Source: Zygnema cylindricum
Taxonomy: Eukaryota > Streptophyta > Zygnematophyceae > Zygnematales > Zygnemataceae
Length of the DNA: 64,000 nt
NCBI GenBank assembly: GCA_037447655.1
Contig: JBBHKE010000963.1
Location: 173,881-237,880 of the forward strand
Reading direction: 5' to 3'
A model generated the notes under the pieces. That model saw only the letters and a list, made by a program, of their open reading frames with translations, did not search any database and was not told the DNA's origin. Positions within the stretch are counted from its first letter, which is position 1; each line of letters opens with the position of its first letter. Shown one piece after another: positions 24,388-35,385 of the stretch. The position numbers and the translations under genes are program-made.

Positions 24388-24603
24388 GTCGACAACTTGT
24401 CGTGTATGTGTCCAATCGAACCAAAAAAACACGCAACCCAACCAGTTGTACCGAAAAGGTGGAACAAACGAGCAATGAAAATCCTCAAGAAAAAGAATTA
24501 CATTACAAAGCAAAAATGAACATGACAATATGAAAAAAAAATAACAGGTAGAAGGGATAAAAGGAAGGTGAGTGGGAAGCCGAAAGAGAGATCCATTAAT
24601 TCA
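24388..24603 (+). repeat. Direct repeat, left copy (about 215 bp)
   Basis: Matches 26103-26318 in the same orientation over blocks including GTGTCCAATCGAAC, GGTGGAA(C/T)AAACGAGCAATG and GTGGGAAGCCGAAAGAGAGA. The two copies are 1715 bp apart. They could be short LTRs or independent insertions; no protein typical of LTR elements is recognised between them. Confidence 0.8.
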
Positions 24604-25459
24604 ACTAAGCCGATGGGTAGCCACTAGGCTCCACGGTCTGGGCGTATTTCTTACACGAGTAATGTCTACGATTTCGAATAAAGAAAACAAAACCAAAAAA
24701 ATGCAAAAAACCAACAATAAAAATTTGCGGTGAATCCGAGATAACCGAATCTTGGCACGCTGATTACAAAAAAAATACAACAAGAAAACAAGCACTGAAA
24801 ATATGTAGACAATCCAATATTTTCGAATTCTAACAAACGAGAAAAAAAAGAAACAAGAAAATACAAGAAATCAACGTTAAAAATGCACAAAATCCAAGAA
24901 AAGCGGATTTTGACACACTAATAACCAATTGCAAAAAAATGGTAACGGAAAACAAGCAATGGAAAATGGTAGAGAATCCGAGAAAACGGAATTATAACAA
25001 AACACAAGCAAACTCCAATCGAGGCACCAGAAATTAGACAACAAAAAGTCCAACTCTAATTCACAAAATGCATAAACAAGGGTTCAAAAACAGCTTGAGA
25101 AAGTAGGCAGAATCCACACTAAAAGAGGTTGTTGAAGGGAAACCGTGCGGACTCCGGCCGAAACCGAGTGAATTAACTTGTAGAACTTACAATAAAAATA
25201 TAATAAGGAAAGTGAAAAGCTAAGCGCTTAACAAACTAAGGCAGAAAAAACCTTGCACGGAAAAAACTGACAATTTGACTAAGGAAAAAGACAAGGGAAA
25301 AAGACAAAAAAATCTAAGTCCACTTCGACCAATTCCTGTACTCTCAAACTATGAGAGTACAAAACCTACAGCAATAGCCTAGGTACCAACGAATCAGCCA
25401 AAGTACTAATTTCTAACATTTCTAACTTACCTATAGCGTGAGAGTATTCTACTGTACAA

Positions 25460-25536
25460 TCTGCGCCTAGTTTGGGTCCTAGCAAATAATCGACGACAAT
25501 CTGCGCCTAGTTTGGGTCCTAGCCAATAATCGACCA
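25460..25536 (+). repeat. Tandem duplication of about 38 bp
   Basis: CAATCTGCGCCTAGTTTGGG followed by TCCTAGC(A/C)AATAATCGAC occurs twice back to back. Confidence 0.85.
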
Positions 25537-26102
25537 GGACCAAACGCCTACGTTACAAAATTCACAATCCGCGGATTAAAACCCTTCCTAATTACATGTT
25601 AATTCGTGAACCTACATGGGTTCACGACTTAAAACACAACCAATTGGCGTGCGTCGCCAACATTTTGAAATCGCACGTCGCGTCGCCAAGGTTTCGAAAT
25701 CATACGTCACATCACAGACTTTCGACAATGTACGTTGCATCATTAATGTTTGAAATCGTACGTCGCGTCAACGACATTCTGAAATCATATGTCGCGGAAT
25801 ACGTGTTTAGAATCATTTATCGCGTCACGCTAAAATATGCGACATAAAATTAAAGTAAGGACGTTGTCGCGAGAATTGCAAAATGTAAGTATGTATGGTC
25901 AACTTCGTCGTCAGAAATTACGTGAAAAATAAATATGTACGGTCGACACGTACGACGATGTAAATATTTACGGTCGACGCGAACGCGCAATGTAGGTATG
26001 TACGGTCCTGCAAAACCCAAATAACACACAAATACCAATTAGTGTGGCGGCTGCCCATCCTAAACCCTAAATATAAAAAAGAAAAGTGTCCGACGAGATG
26101 CG

Positions 26103-26318
26103 GCATGGCAACTGTCGTGCATGTGTCCAATCGAACAAAAAAAACATACAACCCAACCAACTGTACGGAAAAGGTGGAATAAACGAGCAATGAAAATCCT
26201 TAAGCAAAAGAATTACATTCCAAAGCAAAAATGAACATGACAATATGAAAAAGAAATAAAAGGTAGAAGGGATAAAAGGAAGGTGAGTGGGAAGCCGAAA
26301 GAGAGATCCATTAATTCC
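26103..26318 (+). repeat. Direct repeat, right copy (about 215 bp)
   Basis: Partner of 24388-24603. Similarity ends abruptly at ATCCATTAATTC, where this copy runs into a C10 tract (26319-26328) and the other copy into AACTAAGCC. A shared abrupt end is consistent with a repeat boundary. Confidence 0.8.
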
Positions 26319-27001
26319 CCCCCCCCCAGCTCCTTAGCTTGCGGAGGAGCTAGCAAACACAATCGGAAGCCCGTGAAGACGTGAATCGAAAGTCTCCTCT
26401 GTAATGAGTATCCGCTTGGAATCCAGGTCCTACGAAAAACCCTGCAAATAATGTGAAGCACCCACTTTGGCATGCTCTTTAATAGCCATGTACTCTGCAC
26501 CCTGTGAACTCAACATCCCATTAGAAGCCATCTTGACAATCTTGAGAATGCATAGAGAGATGTTAGTATCAAATGTGGTTATACTAGCATAAGCCGGAAG
26601 TGCTGTCGCTGAATGAGCCATGATAGGCAATGGGTTCCGTGCATAAATAAATGGAAGGCAAATCTTCCACTCAGGAAAGTGATTATGTCTGTAAGAGAAT
26701 ATCTGGTCGTGCATATCTACACCACCACCGACCCGAAATATAACGTCCTGGCCAACAAAACATTCGTAATCGTTACACTTAGTAATTAGTGCATGTGAGG
26801 ACATTTCAAAAATTTCAGTTTCCCTTTCTGTTTGAAACCAAAATACAAGGGGGTCCTTAGTGATTCCAAAAGACCAGCTCCGTAGTGCTAGTTGAAGTTA
26901 GTAAACGTTTGGTTGTGGGCTGCATTTTGTCTAGAGTGAGGCCAAGCTTCAACGCAAATCCGGATCCGAGGATCACGGGTTTGGCTCTGTCATGCCGCAT
27001 C

Positions 27002-27335
27002 GTGTCGGTTGCCGGCACGCACGATATTCGACGTGCGCGCACGATATAATGCACGCACGCGCAATATTTGTCACGCGCGCGCAGATGCACGCGTGGTATT
27101 TCTCACGCACGCGCGATATTTCTCATGCACGCGCGGTATTTCTTACGTCCGCGCATTATTTCTCACGCACGCGCGGTATTTTGCACGCACGCGCAGTATT
27201 TCTCAAGCACGCGCGGTATTTCGCATGCACGCACGGTTTAAGGCACGCGCGCGCGGTTTATGTATGCACGCGCGATTTCATGCATGCACGCAAGATTTGA
27301 TGCACGCACGTCTAACTTTTCGTTCGCACGTGCGA
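27002..27335. repeat. GC-rich 20-bp minisatellite
   Basis: About 16 imperfect copies of a 20-base unit approximated by TATTTCTCACGCACGCGCGG. The CACGCACGCGCG core alternates purine and pyrimidine. Period and composition contrast sharply with the AT-rich surroundings. Confidence 0.92.
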
Positions 27336-27650
27336 AATTTCGCGCCAGTTCATTTATTTATATGTTTGTTGAACCGTACTAATTTCGTGCGTGGTATTAT
27401 TTCGTTTCGTGTGCAGGTACACTTCAATTATTTCGTGCGATACCTTTCATTTCGTGCTAGACTTTTTATTTCGTGCGGTATGCTTCGATTCGTGCGTATG
27501 CACGCGATTTGGAAGTATGTACGTGGAGTATCGTTTGGAGGCGAATCGCGATTCTCGAACAACGCTTCGATACACTATTTATTTATTTATTTAAGTCGCG
27601 AACCCATGTAGGTTCGCGCACATGTAGTTAGGGAGGGTTTTTACCCTTGG

Positions 27651-28468
27651 ATGGTGGATTTTGTCAAGCGTACGGCAGACGATGTTGGCCGCCTATTGGC
27701 CTACATCTTTAGTAGTTTCATGCATGTAAAGTAGACTAGACGTAGGCTAATTTCGCTTAGGCCTAGTGTAGCTCTTACTTAGCCTAATTCTCATACTTAG
27801 AGAATTTAGCTTTTGGACAAGAATTTTCTCTTGGCAGCGGAGCTTTTCTCTTGCTCTCTCTCTCACCGATTGCCCACGTGTCTTTCTTCTCCTTGCTAGC
27901 TAGCTGTAGAGGCTAGATAGGTTAAGAATATTTCACCTTTTATTTCTGCCCACGTTTTTAATCCACACGGCCTAAGGCCACGTCCGGAAGGTTTCCCTCC
28001 AAACTTGGTCTTTTGGTGGAAGTGTGGAATTGGAGATCGTGGGGGAGCACATCTGTACCTTGCTGTGCCTTCCTCGGGCAGCTTGACGGTTTGGTTGTGT
28101 GTTTGTATCTTGTTTGTATTTCGGTTGGCTTGAAAAGAGTGTTTTTTTGATCGGATTTGGATTTTCCCTTGTTCCGGTTGGAATATTTCTTGCTTTGCTG
28201 TCGTAACGGGATAACTCTTGTAGGGAATGTGATAAAGACCAGAGAGCCTAGTGGCTACCTCCTGGCTTAGCATTCTGGAATTATTGGGTCCACTTCACTC
28301 TAGGGGAGTATTCTTCCCCTTCTCTCTTTGGGTCATTTTCACTTTTGGTCCTTCTCATGGTGTATATATTTTTTGACCTTTCATATTTATTTCCGTTGTT
28401 GTGTATGTTTGTGAGCATGACTTTGCTGGTTGTGATGCATGTTTGCTTGCTTGCCTCTCATGCACGAC
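27651..28468. other. No gene recognised
   Basis: Relatively GC-balanced sequence with a minus-strand open frame (27896-28273, 125 codons) that resembles no family known to me. No splice-consistent neighbouring exons were found. Confidence 0.35.
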
Positions 28469-28790
28469 AAAATGTCAAAAGGCGTGCATGCAAATCCTAT
28501 TCACTTTAAAGTGTCAAGTTATCTGTATATCTTGATATGTGTATACATTTTTTTTCGGAGTCTATTGCATATCGAACCGCAATGCTCATACAGGATGATG
28601 CACGGGGACACATGACTTCCTGTAAGATTCGTAATGATTGTGTCACTTGAGCTGTTCGTACGAACACTATGGCCACAAAGGCCATCTTATCGCGAACGTA
28701 ATACATGCACATGTGGCACTTCAACATGCACTTTTAAATATGTCGCTATATGAAAAAATGAAGTCATTTTTTTATTTTTATTACAATACC
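28469..28790 (+). repeat. Direct repeat of about 325 bp, left copy
   Basis: Starts AAAATGTCAAAAGGCGTGC and ends TTACAATACC; nearly identical to 29495-29827 with scattered substitutions and small indels. The copies are separated by about 700 bp. Possibly short LTRs or two copies of one MITE; neither has clear terminal inverted repeats. Confidence 0.88.
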
Positions 28791-28850
28791 ATAACCAAAC
28801 AATTAGAATGTATGATTTTTTCCAAAATTTTCAAATTCATAAATAGCGTA

Positions 28851-28910
28851 CACCACGGTAATTATTTTTATACGCTAAAAAAACTTACACGCTAATAACG
28901 ATTGGCGGTG
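28851..28910. mobile_element. 60-bp TA-flanked mini-MITE
   Basis: Starts CACCACGGTAATTA and ends CGATTGGCGGTG, with TA immediately on both sides. The terminal motif matches the TA-flanked families clustered at 7.9-12.3 kb; almost the whole interior is deleted. Confidence 0.6.
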
Positions 28911-29494
28911 TAGTGTCTGCGCAAGGAGGAATGTGTATTGTATTTTTCCTTGTACAAACGCGTTATTCTTTTAGGAATCTTGTCCAAGGAGCGCATACTG
29001 CCATTTTCCTTCTACAATTGCGTTTTACTCTTTTTGAGATTGTACCTAATATATTAATAGTATGCATGGCTAGTAGTGGGGCTTGTTGAGCACGTGAGAA
29101 TAATTTTTCACCTGTCATCACGTTCTAAGGGTAAATAGTTATAAGCAAAAAATAAAACTTAATAGGTTGTAAATGTTGAATATAAAGGTTAATAAATTGC
29201 GAGTGTTGAACATAAAACTAAATTTCTTAAACTACACTACTAGTAAAACTACTTTATGCATTAAACATTCAGACCCATGGCCCTAACTTACAAAATATAA
29301 CGTGTTAATGATCATAGATGCAAATATCGTATGAGTCTCGACAATTATAAGGAGAATTTGTCAAGTGTAAGACCGTCTTCCACCATCCTCTTCGACGAAT
29401 AAAAGTCGTGGCTTGGGGCTCCTTATCAAAATGAGACGCGGGGGTGGTTTTGTATGTCATCTTGCTTATATTTTTAATCAGCGTGATAAAGTAA

Positions 29495-29827
29495 CAAAAT
29501 GTCAAAAGGCGTGCATGCAAATCCTATTCACTTTAAAAAAAATGTCAGTATCAAGTTATCGGTATAGTCTTGATATGCGTATACATTTATTTCCGGAGTC
29601 CAATGCATATCGAACCGCAATGCTCATATAGGACGATGCACGGGAAAACATGACTTCCTGTAGGTTCGTAATGATTGTGTCACTTGAGCTGTCCGTACGA
29701 ACACTATGGCCACAAAGGCCATTTTATCGCGAACGTAATATATCCACATGTAGCGCTTCAACATGCACTTTTTAATATGTCGCTATATGACAAAATGAAG
29801 TCATTTTTTATTTTTTATTACAATACC
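29495..29827 (+). repeat. Direct repeat of about 325 bp, right copy
   Basis: Partner of 28469-28790. Shared landmarks include GCATATCGAACCGCAATGCT and GAACACTATGGCCACAAAGG. Confidence 0.88.
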
Positions 29828-30796
29828 ACTATTAAAGTTTAAATACAATTATACAATGTTGTTTAAAGTTCATAAGGGTGACTATTTATCGTAACTGTTA
29901 AAGATGATCACGTACAAAATTGTTCACGTACAACTTTTTGTTTGTTTTTTTTTTATCATCGTTTTCCATTAACATAATTTTATATTCACAAGTAATATTC
30001 CATTCGGTAATACGTTATTATATGATACACAACTTAAAGCTTGGCTCAGTAAACTAAGGATATTACATCCATGTTTTTAATTTTTGAAATAACATAGAAT
30101 TGAGTGTGGGTACCCAGTAAACTTTATTTCCACGAGAGTAATGACAAAAACGCAAAAAACTATCAAAGAAAGTGATAATTATTAAAATTGTGCAAAAAGA
30201 AACACCTATATAAGTTCTTAAAATTCTTAAATGAAAGTTGGTCGAATAAGACCTTAAAAAAACCTAAAAAGAAAATGTCAAAGACAAAATAACTTTTAGG
30301 AATAAGGATGGTAAAACCGCTGGCACTTTTGGTTTATTCAATGTGGCAACATGTCTTGATAGCATATTCCTAACGGAGCATTTGATTTTCCGAAAACTCA
30401 TCAGAAAACGTACACGCTTCGACGTCATCAAACATAGGCGCGAAAACAAACCCGTAGTATTAAATGTTCAAAAGACGACAACGGTGGTTCAAAGTCGTAC
30501 GATTTTTTCGCGAGTACAGTGAACTAGCCGTACGGATGTTGTTTTGGCTAAGTCAACTTTTTGGCGAAATACGCGACTTTAACCCGACTTCAATATCGGG
30601 CAATATTTTGAGGAAGCTCGTTTGTACGGTTTTCATAGAAAGCGGTACATTATTCAAACGTCCGTCTGTTGCGGAAGTGAATTTTTTTCCGGTGGGAATA
30701 GGTCATGAATGAAAGGATCGTCGTTTAGCAAATAGAAAGAAAGTTTCTCACGTACAAAGGATTTTAAAAGTTTCATATTATTATCATAAGGCCGCT
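29828..30796. other. No gene recognised
   Basis: AT-rich; open frames of 61-82 codons lack similarity to known proteins and supporting splice structure. Confidence 0.4.
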
Positions 30797-31542
30797 TCTC
30801 CATCAGGCGCCGACATTAACGTTACGGATAGGTTTACTGGCACTAATATTTCGTTCACTTCTCCATCAGGTCGTGTCAGCAAGGAATCTATCGCGTACTT
30901 GCTTTCTTTCGTTTGGATGCACGTAGATTCCTGTTTTGATGGCGAGCGTCGTCAAAGACTCCAAAAGCAAAATGTCTAAACTCCAAAGTAGTATTCGTAC
31001 AACCAGCCGCAAAATAAAATTACGCGAATGTACATTTTGTACGTTTGTGTTTTATCGTTGTACCAGCGGTGTACAATTTATACGTTCCTGTTTTGTCGTA
31101 ACAAAAATCGGAAATTTGAAGAAAGTAGGCGCAGCAAATTCCGGTTGACGATGGATGGTGGTGGAGGCGTCACGGCACATTCTTCAACAAACTTTTTGTG
31201 GTGGTTTTCGTCGGATCTGATTCCGGCCTGTCCGAAGGCGCGTGGCAAATGTCAGATGGCGCGCGGCTCGTACGTGACCTTTCCACACGTAAACGTTTTA
31301 CACGTCCGGTGATTGGCTAGTGTCCTCCATGAGGACACTAGCGAATCATTGGACGGAGTGACCTTTTGCTTCGAAAATTCATAACCGGACGGTCGACGTT
31401 GTCGCCCAAAAGTTTGGAGAATCTTGACGAATCTTCAGTAATAAAAATAAAAAAAGAAGTACGGCCCTGTACGTGAATGAGCTGGATATGTAAGAAAATG
31501 TATTTTTTCCAATAAACAACCCCACTTTTCGCCTGATGGAGG
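30797..31542 (+). mobile_element. TIR-type element with internal hairpin
   Basis: The left end TCTCCATCAGGCG and right end CGCCTGATGGAGG are inverted repeats. A hairpin CTAGTGTCCTC-CAT-GAGGACACTAG lies at about 31319-31343. The right half resembles the right half of 33370-34035 and, reversed, 20185-20420. No transposase is seen. Confidence 0.55.
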
Positions 31543-31552
31543 TTCACCCTAA

Positions 31553-31830
31553 GGGCATGGTTACATCAGGAGGTCTCTGTAATAGTACGGACAACAAAAT
31601 TTATGTATTACAGAGGCCTCGGCTACATCCCGTATCGTCTGTAAATAAGTTTTTACGTACGTGTTCTTATTTGAGTGGCTCCACGTAAGTAAACGATCAA
31701 ATCTATAAAATCGTCAAAGATTTGAAAATCGACCATTTTCGTATGGAAATTCATACTTGCGTATTACGTACGTGTACTTCGCAAGTGTACCGCGTCAATG
31801 TACCTCAGAGATCTCCTTCAATCGAACGGA
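31553..31830 (+). mobile_element. Truncated copy of the GGGCATGGTTACATCA element
   Basis: Begins GGGCATGGTTACATCAGGAG after TAA and is almost identical to the first 275 bp of 33370-34035, then stops matching at CTCCTTCA. No right terminus is found. Confidence 0.85.
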
Positions 31831-33366
31831 CGACTTGGAATGAGAAAACACGAGCGGACGGGCCAGCGTGAGCGCCGGCATCCCGGAATGGCTCTTTTGG
31901 CAGCTTATGCCAAAAAAGCCGACAGATTGACACGTGGCAGGTCCCCAGTGGATCTCAAGGAATAAAGGGACAAAGCCATGGCGTCGGATGTGAAAGGTAC
32001 ATCGTTTTTATTGGATCTGTATCAAAACCGTACAGATCTCATGGCGGCTACTGTACTTTCTGTGCTTGTACATGTCCTGGGAATAAGACGTACAGTTGAG
32101 TGTACTGGCCGTACATTTATCTGTACGGTCCGTACACTTATCGCCGATAGTTATCGTTATCGACATTATCGCCAATAAGTACCCGATATTACCGGCTACT
32201 TATCGGCGATAAGACCGATGTCGATATTTCGTACCAATATATCGATTATCGGATACCCGAAAAAAGGCCCATATCGGTTATCGGCAAATCCTTACCGATA
32301 CACAACACTAGTTTTTCCATCGTACTTTCTGTAATTTCCTATTAACCTAGGCGATTTAACCCTAGTCGCTGATGACGTAATCGCTGACCTTGTTCCTCGA
32401 ACCGGATAGGATGAATCTCCATACCAGAATGGCAGATCTCGTTTATTTCAAAGCGATAGATTTGCTATTTTGGAAGGTTGTGAGCTGCACGCTTTGACAT
32501 TTTAACCTACATCCGTCGTCATTGATTCTTGTATAATCGAATTTTATAGAGCCACGTTGACGACTCTGCCAGAATATCACACAATGACGGTCAATTATAG
32601 CTGCTCTCATTGGTTGCATTTGTAAGCTAGGCGTTGAAGTGTTCGTAAAAAACTGAAATGTGAGAATGCTCAGAATGGACATGTGAAGTGTACCTAAGCG
32701 TCTCAAATATTTATCAAAATGGAGCTTCACGCTGATCACAAAAAGACAGGTGTCGTTTCGAGTGAACTCGAGCCGCCTGGGCCGCTTGGCTGCGCTGCAA
32801 GCCTGCAACCCACGGCGTTTCGCGGCGCCGACTTCTTTTCTGGAGCAGTCTTACACGTGGCGATAATTCCAAAAAATATTCGAATGACGACAGCTTCCGA
32901 TTGTCGGCGCAGCCAATCCACGCCGGATCCGTCTCCGCGGCGCTGCGTCCTAAATGATGTAAGGGAATCTCCTCCGTTTAACATCACCGAATATGATTCG
33001 GATTTCTGTATGACAATTGTGGATGATGCAGAACCGTCAGCACAGAAATTCTGCCCGACGCTGACAGGGCAGCGTCTGAAATTTTTAGAATGCCTCCTCT
33101 CTGTACGTGTCACGTGTTAAGGCGACCATAGTCATATAGTGTAGAATTATTGTCCACAACCGGCGAATGTACCGTAATTTGCAAGCTCAAAAGAAACGTT
33201 TGTATTTAAGCGGGTGATATTTTCTGTTTATATTCGTTTCTATTTCCGCCTCATGTACCCATATACGTAATTCTGTACGTAGTCGTACTTTTAAGTACAT
33301 TTTTCGTACACTTCAAACTGAACAGTGGAAATTGTAATGACGTAAATAGAATGCAATTATGCGTAT
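31831..33366. other. Repeat remnants; no gene supported
   Basis: Contains a TATCG-rich hAT-like fragment at about 32140-32310 ending ACAACACTA. A higher-GC stretch at 32719-33120 is open on both strands (133 and 125 codons), but neither product is recognisable and no splice-linked exon was found. Confidence 0.45.
32140..32310. mobile_element. Fragment of TATCG-rich hAT-like MITE
   Basis: Ends CCGATACACAACACTA and contains CCCATATCGGTTATCGG, like the right half of 58771-59222. The left terminus is not found. Confidence 0.6.
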
Positions 33367-33369
33367 TAA

Positions 33370-34035
33370 GGGCATGGTTACATCAGGAGGTCTCTGTAAT
33401 AGTACGGACAACAAAATTTCTGTATTACAGAGGCCTCGGTTACATCGCGTATCGTCTGTAAATAAGTTTTTACGTACGTGTTCTTATTTGAGTGGCTCCA
33501 CGTAAGTAGACGATCAAATCTATAAAATCGTCAAAGATTTGAAAATCGACCATTTTCGTATGGAAATTCATACTTGCGTATTACGTACGTGTACTTCGCA
33601 AGTGTACCGCGTCAATGTACCTCAGAGATCTCCTTCACTCTGCTGACTTTCAGGAAAAAACCATATTTCTTTTCGGCAAAGATTTTACGGTCACCTTGTC
33701 CGAAGGCACGTGACTTTGGGGCGTGTGAAAATTTTCATTTTTCATTGACGCACGTGTGTACTGTCCAGGCGTAGCGATTTGACTGGTTCTGTATTGGTGA
33801 ACCCACCTCCGCGAGGTGGGTTCACCAATACAGAGGCGTATGGAGCGATTGCTTCGCAGATGAAGACCAAAATGTAATCGGACGGTCGACGTCTTCTCCT
33901 GGATACTTGGAGAATCGTAATCTTATTTTCTGTAATGTTGTTTTCAAGAAACTCACGAAAATATAGTACGGCATAGTACGGACAAGTACAAAATTATGTA
34001 TTAAACCTCACTTTTCGTCTGATGTAACCATGCCC
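33370..34035 (+). mobile_element. PIF/Harbinger-like MITE with TAA target duplication
   Basis: Terminal inverted repeat GGGCATGGTTACATCA/TGATGTAACCATGCCC with the trinucleotide TAA on both sides (33367-33369 and 34036-34038). The 666-bp interior has no transposase. It includes a perfect 21-bp hairpin at 33789-33833. A 3-bp TWA duplication and G-rich terminus fit PIF/Harbinger non-autonomous elements. Confidence 0.8.
33789..33833. repeat. Perfect 21-bp hairpin
   Basis: The arms at 33789-33809 and 33813-33833 are exact reverse complements separated by CGC; the inner stem is ACCCACCTC/GAGGTGGGT. It lies inside the 33370-34035 element. Confidence 0.97.
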
Positions 34036-34841
34036 TAAGTCTGCACCGTGAAAATGTATATACAAATTGGTGTTAAGGTGCATCCTCATGTAATCGTAAC
34101 TAAGCGCACCTACTCTATATTATAACGCAGATCCTTCATATACGATTTTCACAAAAACGAAATCGTTACTTGTATTCGCCGTGCGACGGCTACTAACCGT
34201 CAACAATCTATGTTGTCGCACCATGCATTTTGAACTTATTTGTGATGTCGCATGTCATTGCATGACATCGTAGACACACAACTTTCCAACCTTGTGTTGT
34301 AAGTGGTTGAAGAAGATGCATTTACTTTTGCCACTCGTGTTCGGTCGTCATGACATGACATTAAATTTTTGAGACTCGTGCACAAAAAAAATCTGAATTG
34401 GATGCAAACAGACAAGAAAATAATAGTCGCGGGCGACCCGGTGCTTTGCCCTTTGATTGTCAAGGGCCTATCGTTTTTGTACACGCGGACCAATAGGAGC
34501 GTCAAAATTTTTCGTAGGAGTTACATGTACTCCACGTATCAATCCGTTTTCGGTACAGTAGTGTACGAATATTTGAGAACACGACAGTGTGGCGTGATGT
34601 GACAGATCGCACGCGCAAAAATTAAAAGTACGATACAATACGTTACTGTACTCTACGGTATTGATAACACGACATTTTGGCGTGACGACTAATTTGTTTG
34701 GACGTGAATCGCCCTTGACGCCAACTTACGTCAACATAAACGTCGCGATGTGATTAATGTTGCCGTACGACAAAGCGCCGATGACTCAAATCCGTCCGTA
34801 CAAAACCATCCTTGACGTCGTAAGCCGCGGGTCAATTGTCG
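34036..34841. other. No gene recognised
   Basis: Moderately AT-rich sequence with no coding similarity, ending at the assembly gap. Confidence 0.4.
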
Positions 34842-34851
34842 NNNNNNNNNN
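34842..34851. other. Assembly gap (10 N)
   Basis: Ten undetermined bases. The true gap size is unknown; the copia fragment begins about 15 bases later, so the gap probably sits in or at the edge of a repeat. Confidence 0.99.
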
Positions 34852-34865
34852 GGTGAGAGTGGGAA

Positions 34866-35385
34866 CCAGCCATAACTTACTGCTCAGGTGAGCAAATTCA
34901 GTGATTCTTTTTGCGTTTGACTTAGGGGAGTCTTGTCCTCACAAGGGTGAGAGTGGTCAGAATATTTGTGTGCCTGGGCGGCGCTTATTCAGAGGGAAAG
35001 TAGAAGGGGCAAATATTATCCTAGAGGCTTTACATAGGCTGCTCATTCTGTGGGTCAATGGAGACCACAGAATTTCAACTTCCTGTGCTGCAACCAAAGA
35101 ATTTATGTGGGTTAAATCTCTCTTTGAAAAACGTGGGTTCATGAAGTCTGGAACTCAAAATGTTTTTTGTGATAATGAAGCTGCTATCTCTATTGCTGCT
35201 AATCCGAAACATCACTTAAAAGCTAAACATATGGATATTAGACTAAGCTTTGTCGGAGAGAATGTAAAAAATAAAATAATTAAACTGGTTTATAAAACTG
35301 ATAAGGAAATGATTTAAGACATGATGACAAAACAAGTGCCTTCCCCTAAGTTGATTTTTTGCAGAGAAAACTGTGGATTAAAATA
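34866..35385 (+). pseudogene. Ty1/copia fragment (3' end of pol, RNase H region)
   Basis: The frame contains SCAATKEFMWVKSLF, VFCDNEAAISIAANP, HLKAKHMDIR and SFVGENV, the standard C-terminal RNase H end of copia pol (compare CDN.SAI..A.NP and K.H.DIR). An in-frame stop interrupts it at MI-stop-DMMTKQVPSP just before the usual TKP(L) end. A purine-rich tract (AAAGAGAGAGAGTGAGG, about 35460) follows and could be the polypurine tract. Confidence 0.88.

Larger units (their letters stand above)
25566..27650. mobile_element. Possible long-TIR element of about 2.1 kb
   Basis: CGTGAACCTACATGGGTTCACGAC near 25604 (given here only as its two halves: CGTGAACCTAC and GGGTTCACGAC) recurs in reverse complement at about 27594-27620. 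The flanking AAACCCTTCCTAATTACATG pairs with CATGTAGTTAGGGAGGGTTT at 27621-27641. Between the ends lie the right copy of the 215-bp direct repeat, an unrecognised minus-strand frame at 26430-26804 and the CG-rich minisatellite. No transposase is identified. Confidence 0.45.

Noticed and set aside
26430-26804. Minus-strand 124-codon frame with GAEYMAIKEHAK, considered as copia RNase H
   Set aside because: Only a short superficial resemblance to the EAEY motif; the surrounding residues do not fit, so no call is made.
27002-27335. Regular repeat considered as a CRISPR-like array
   Set aside because: Eukaryotic context, 20-bp contiguous units without unique spacers; it is a minisatellite.
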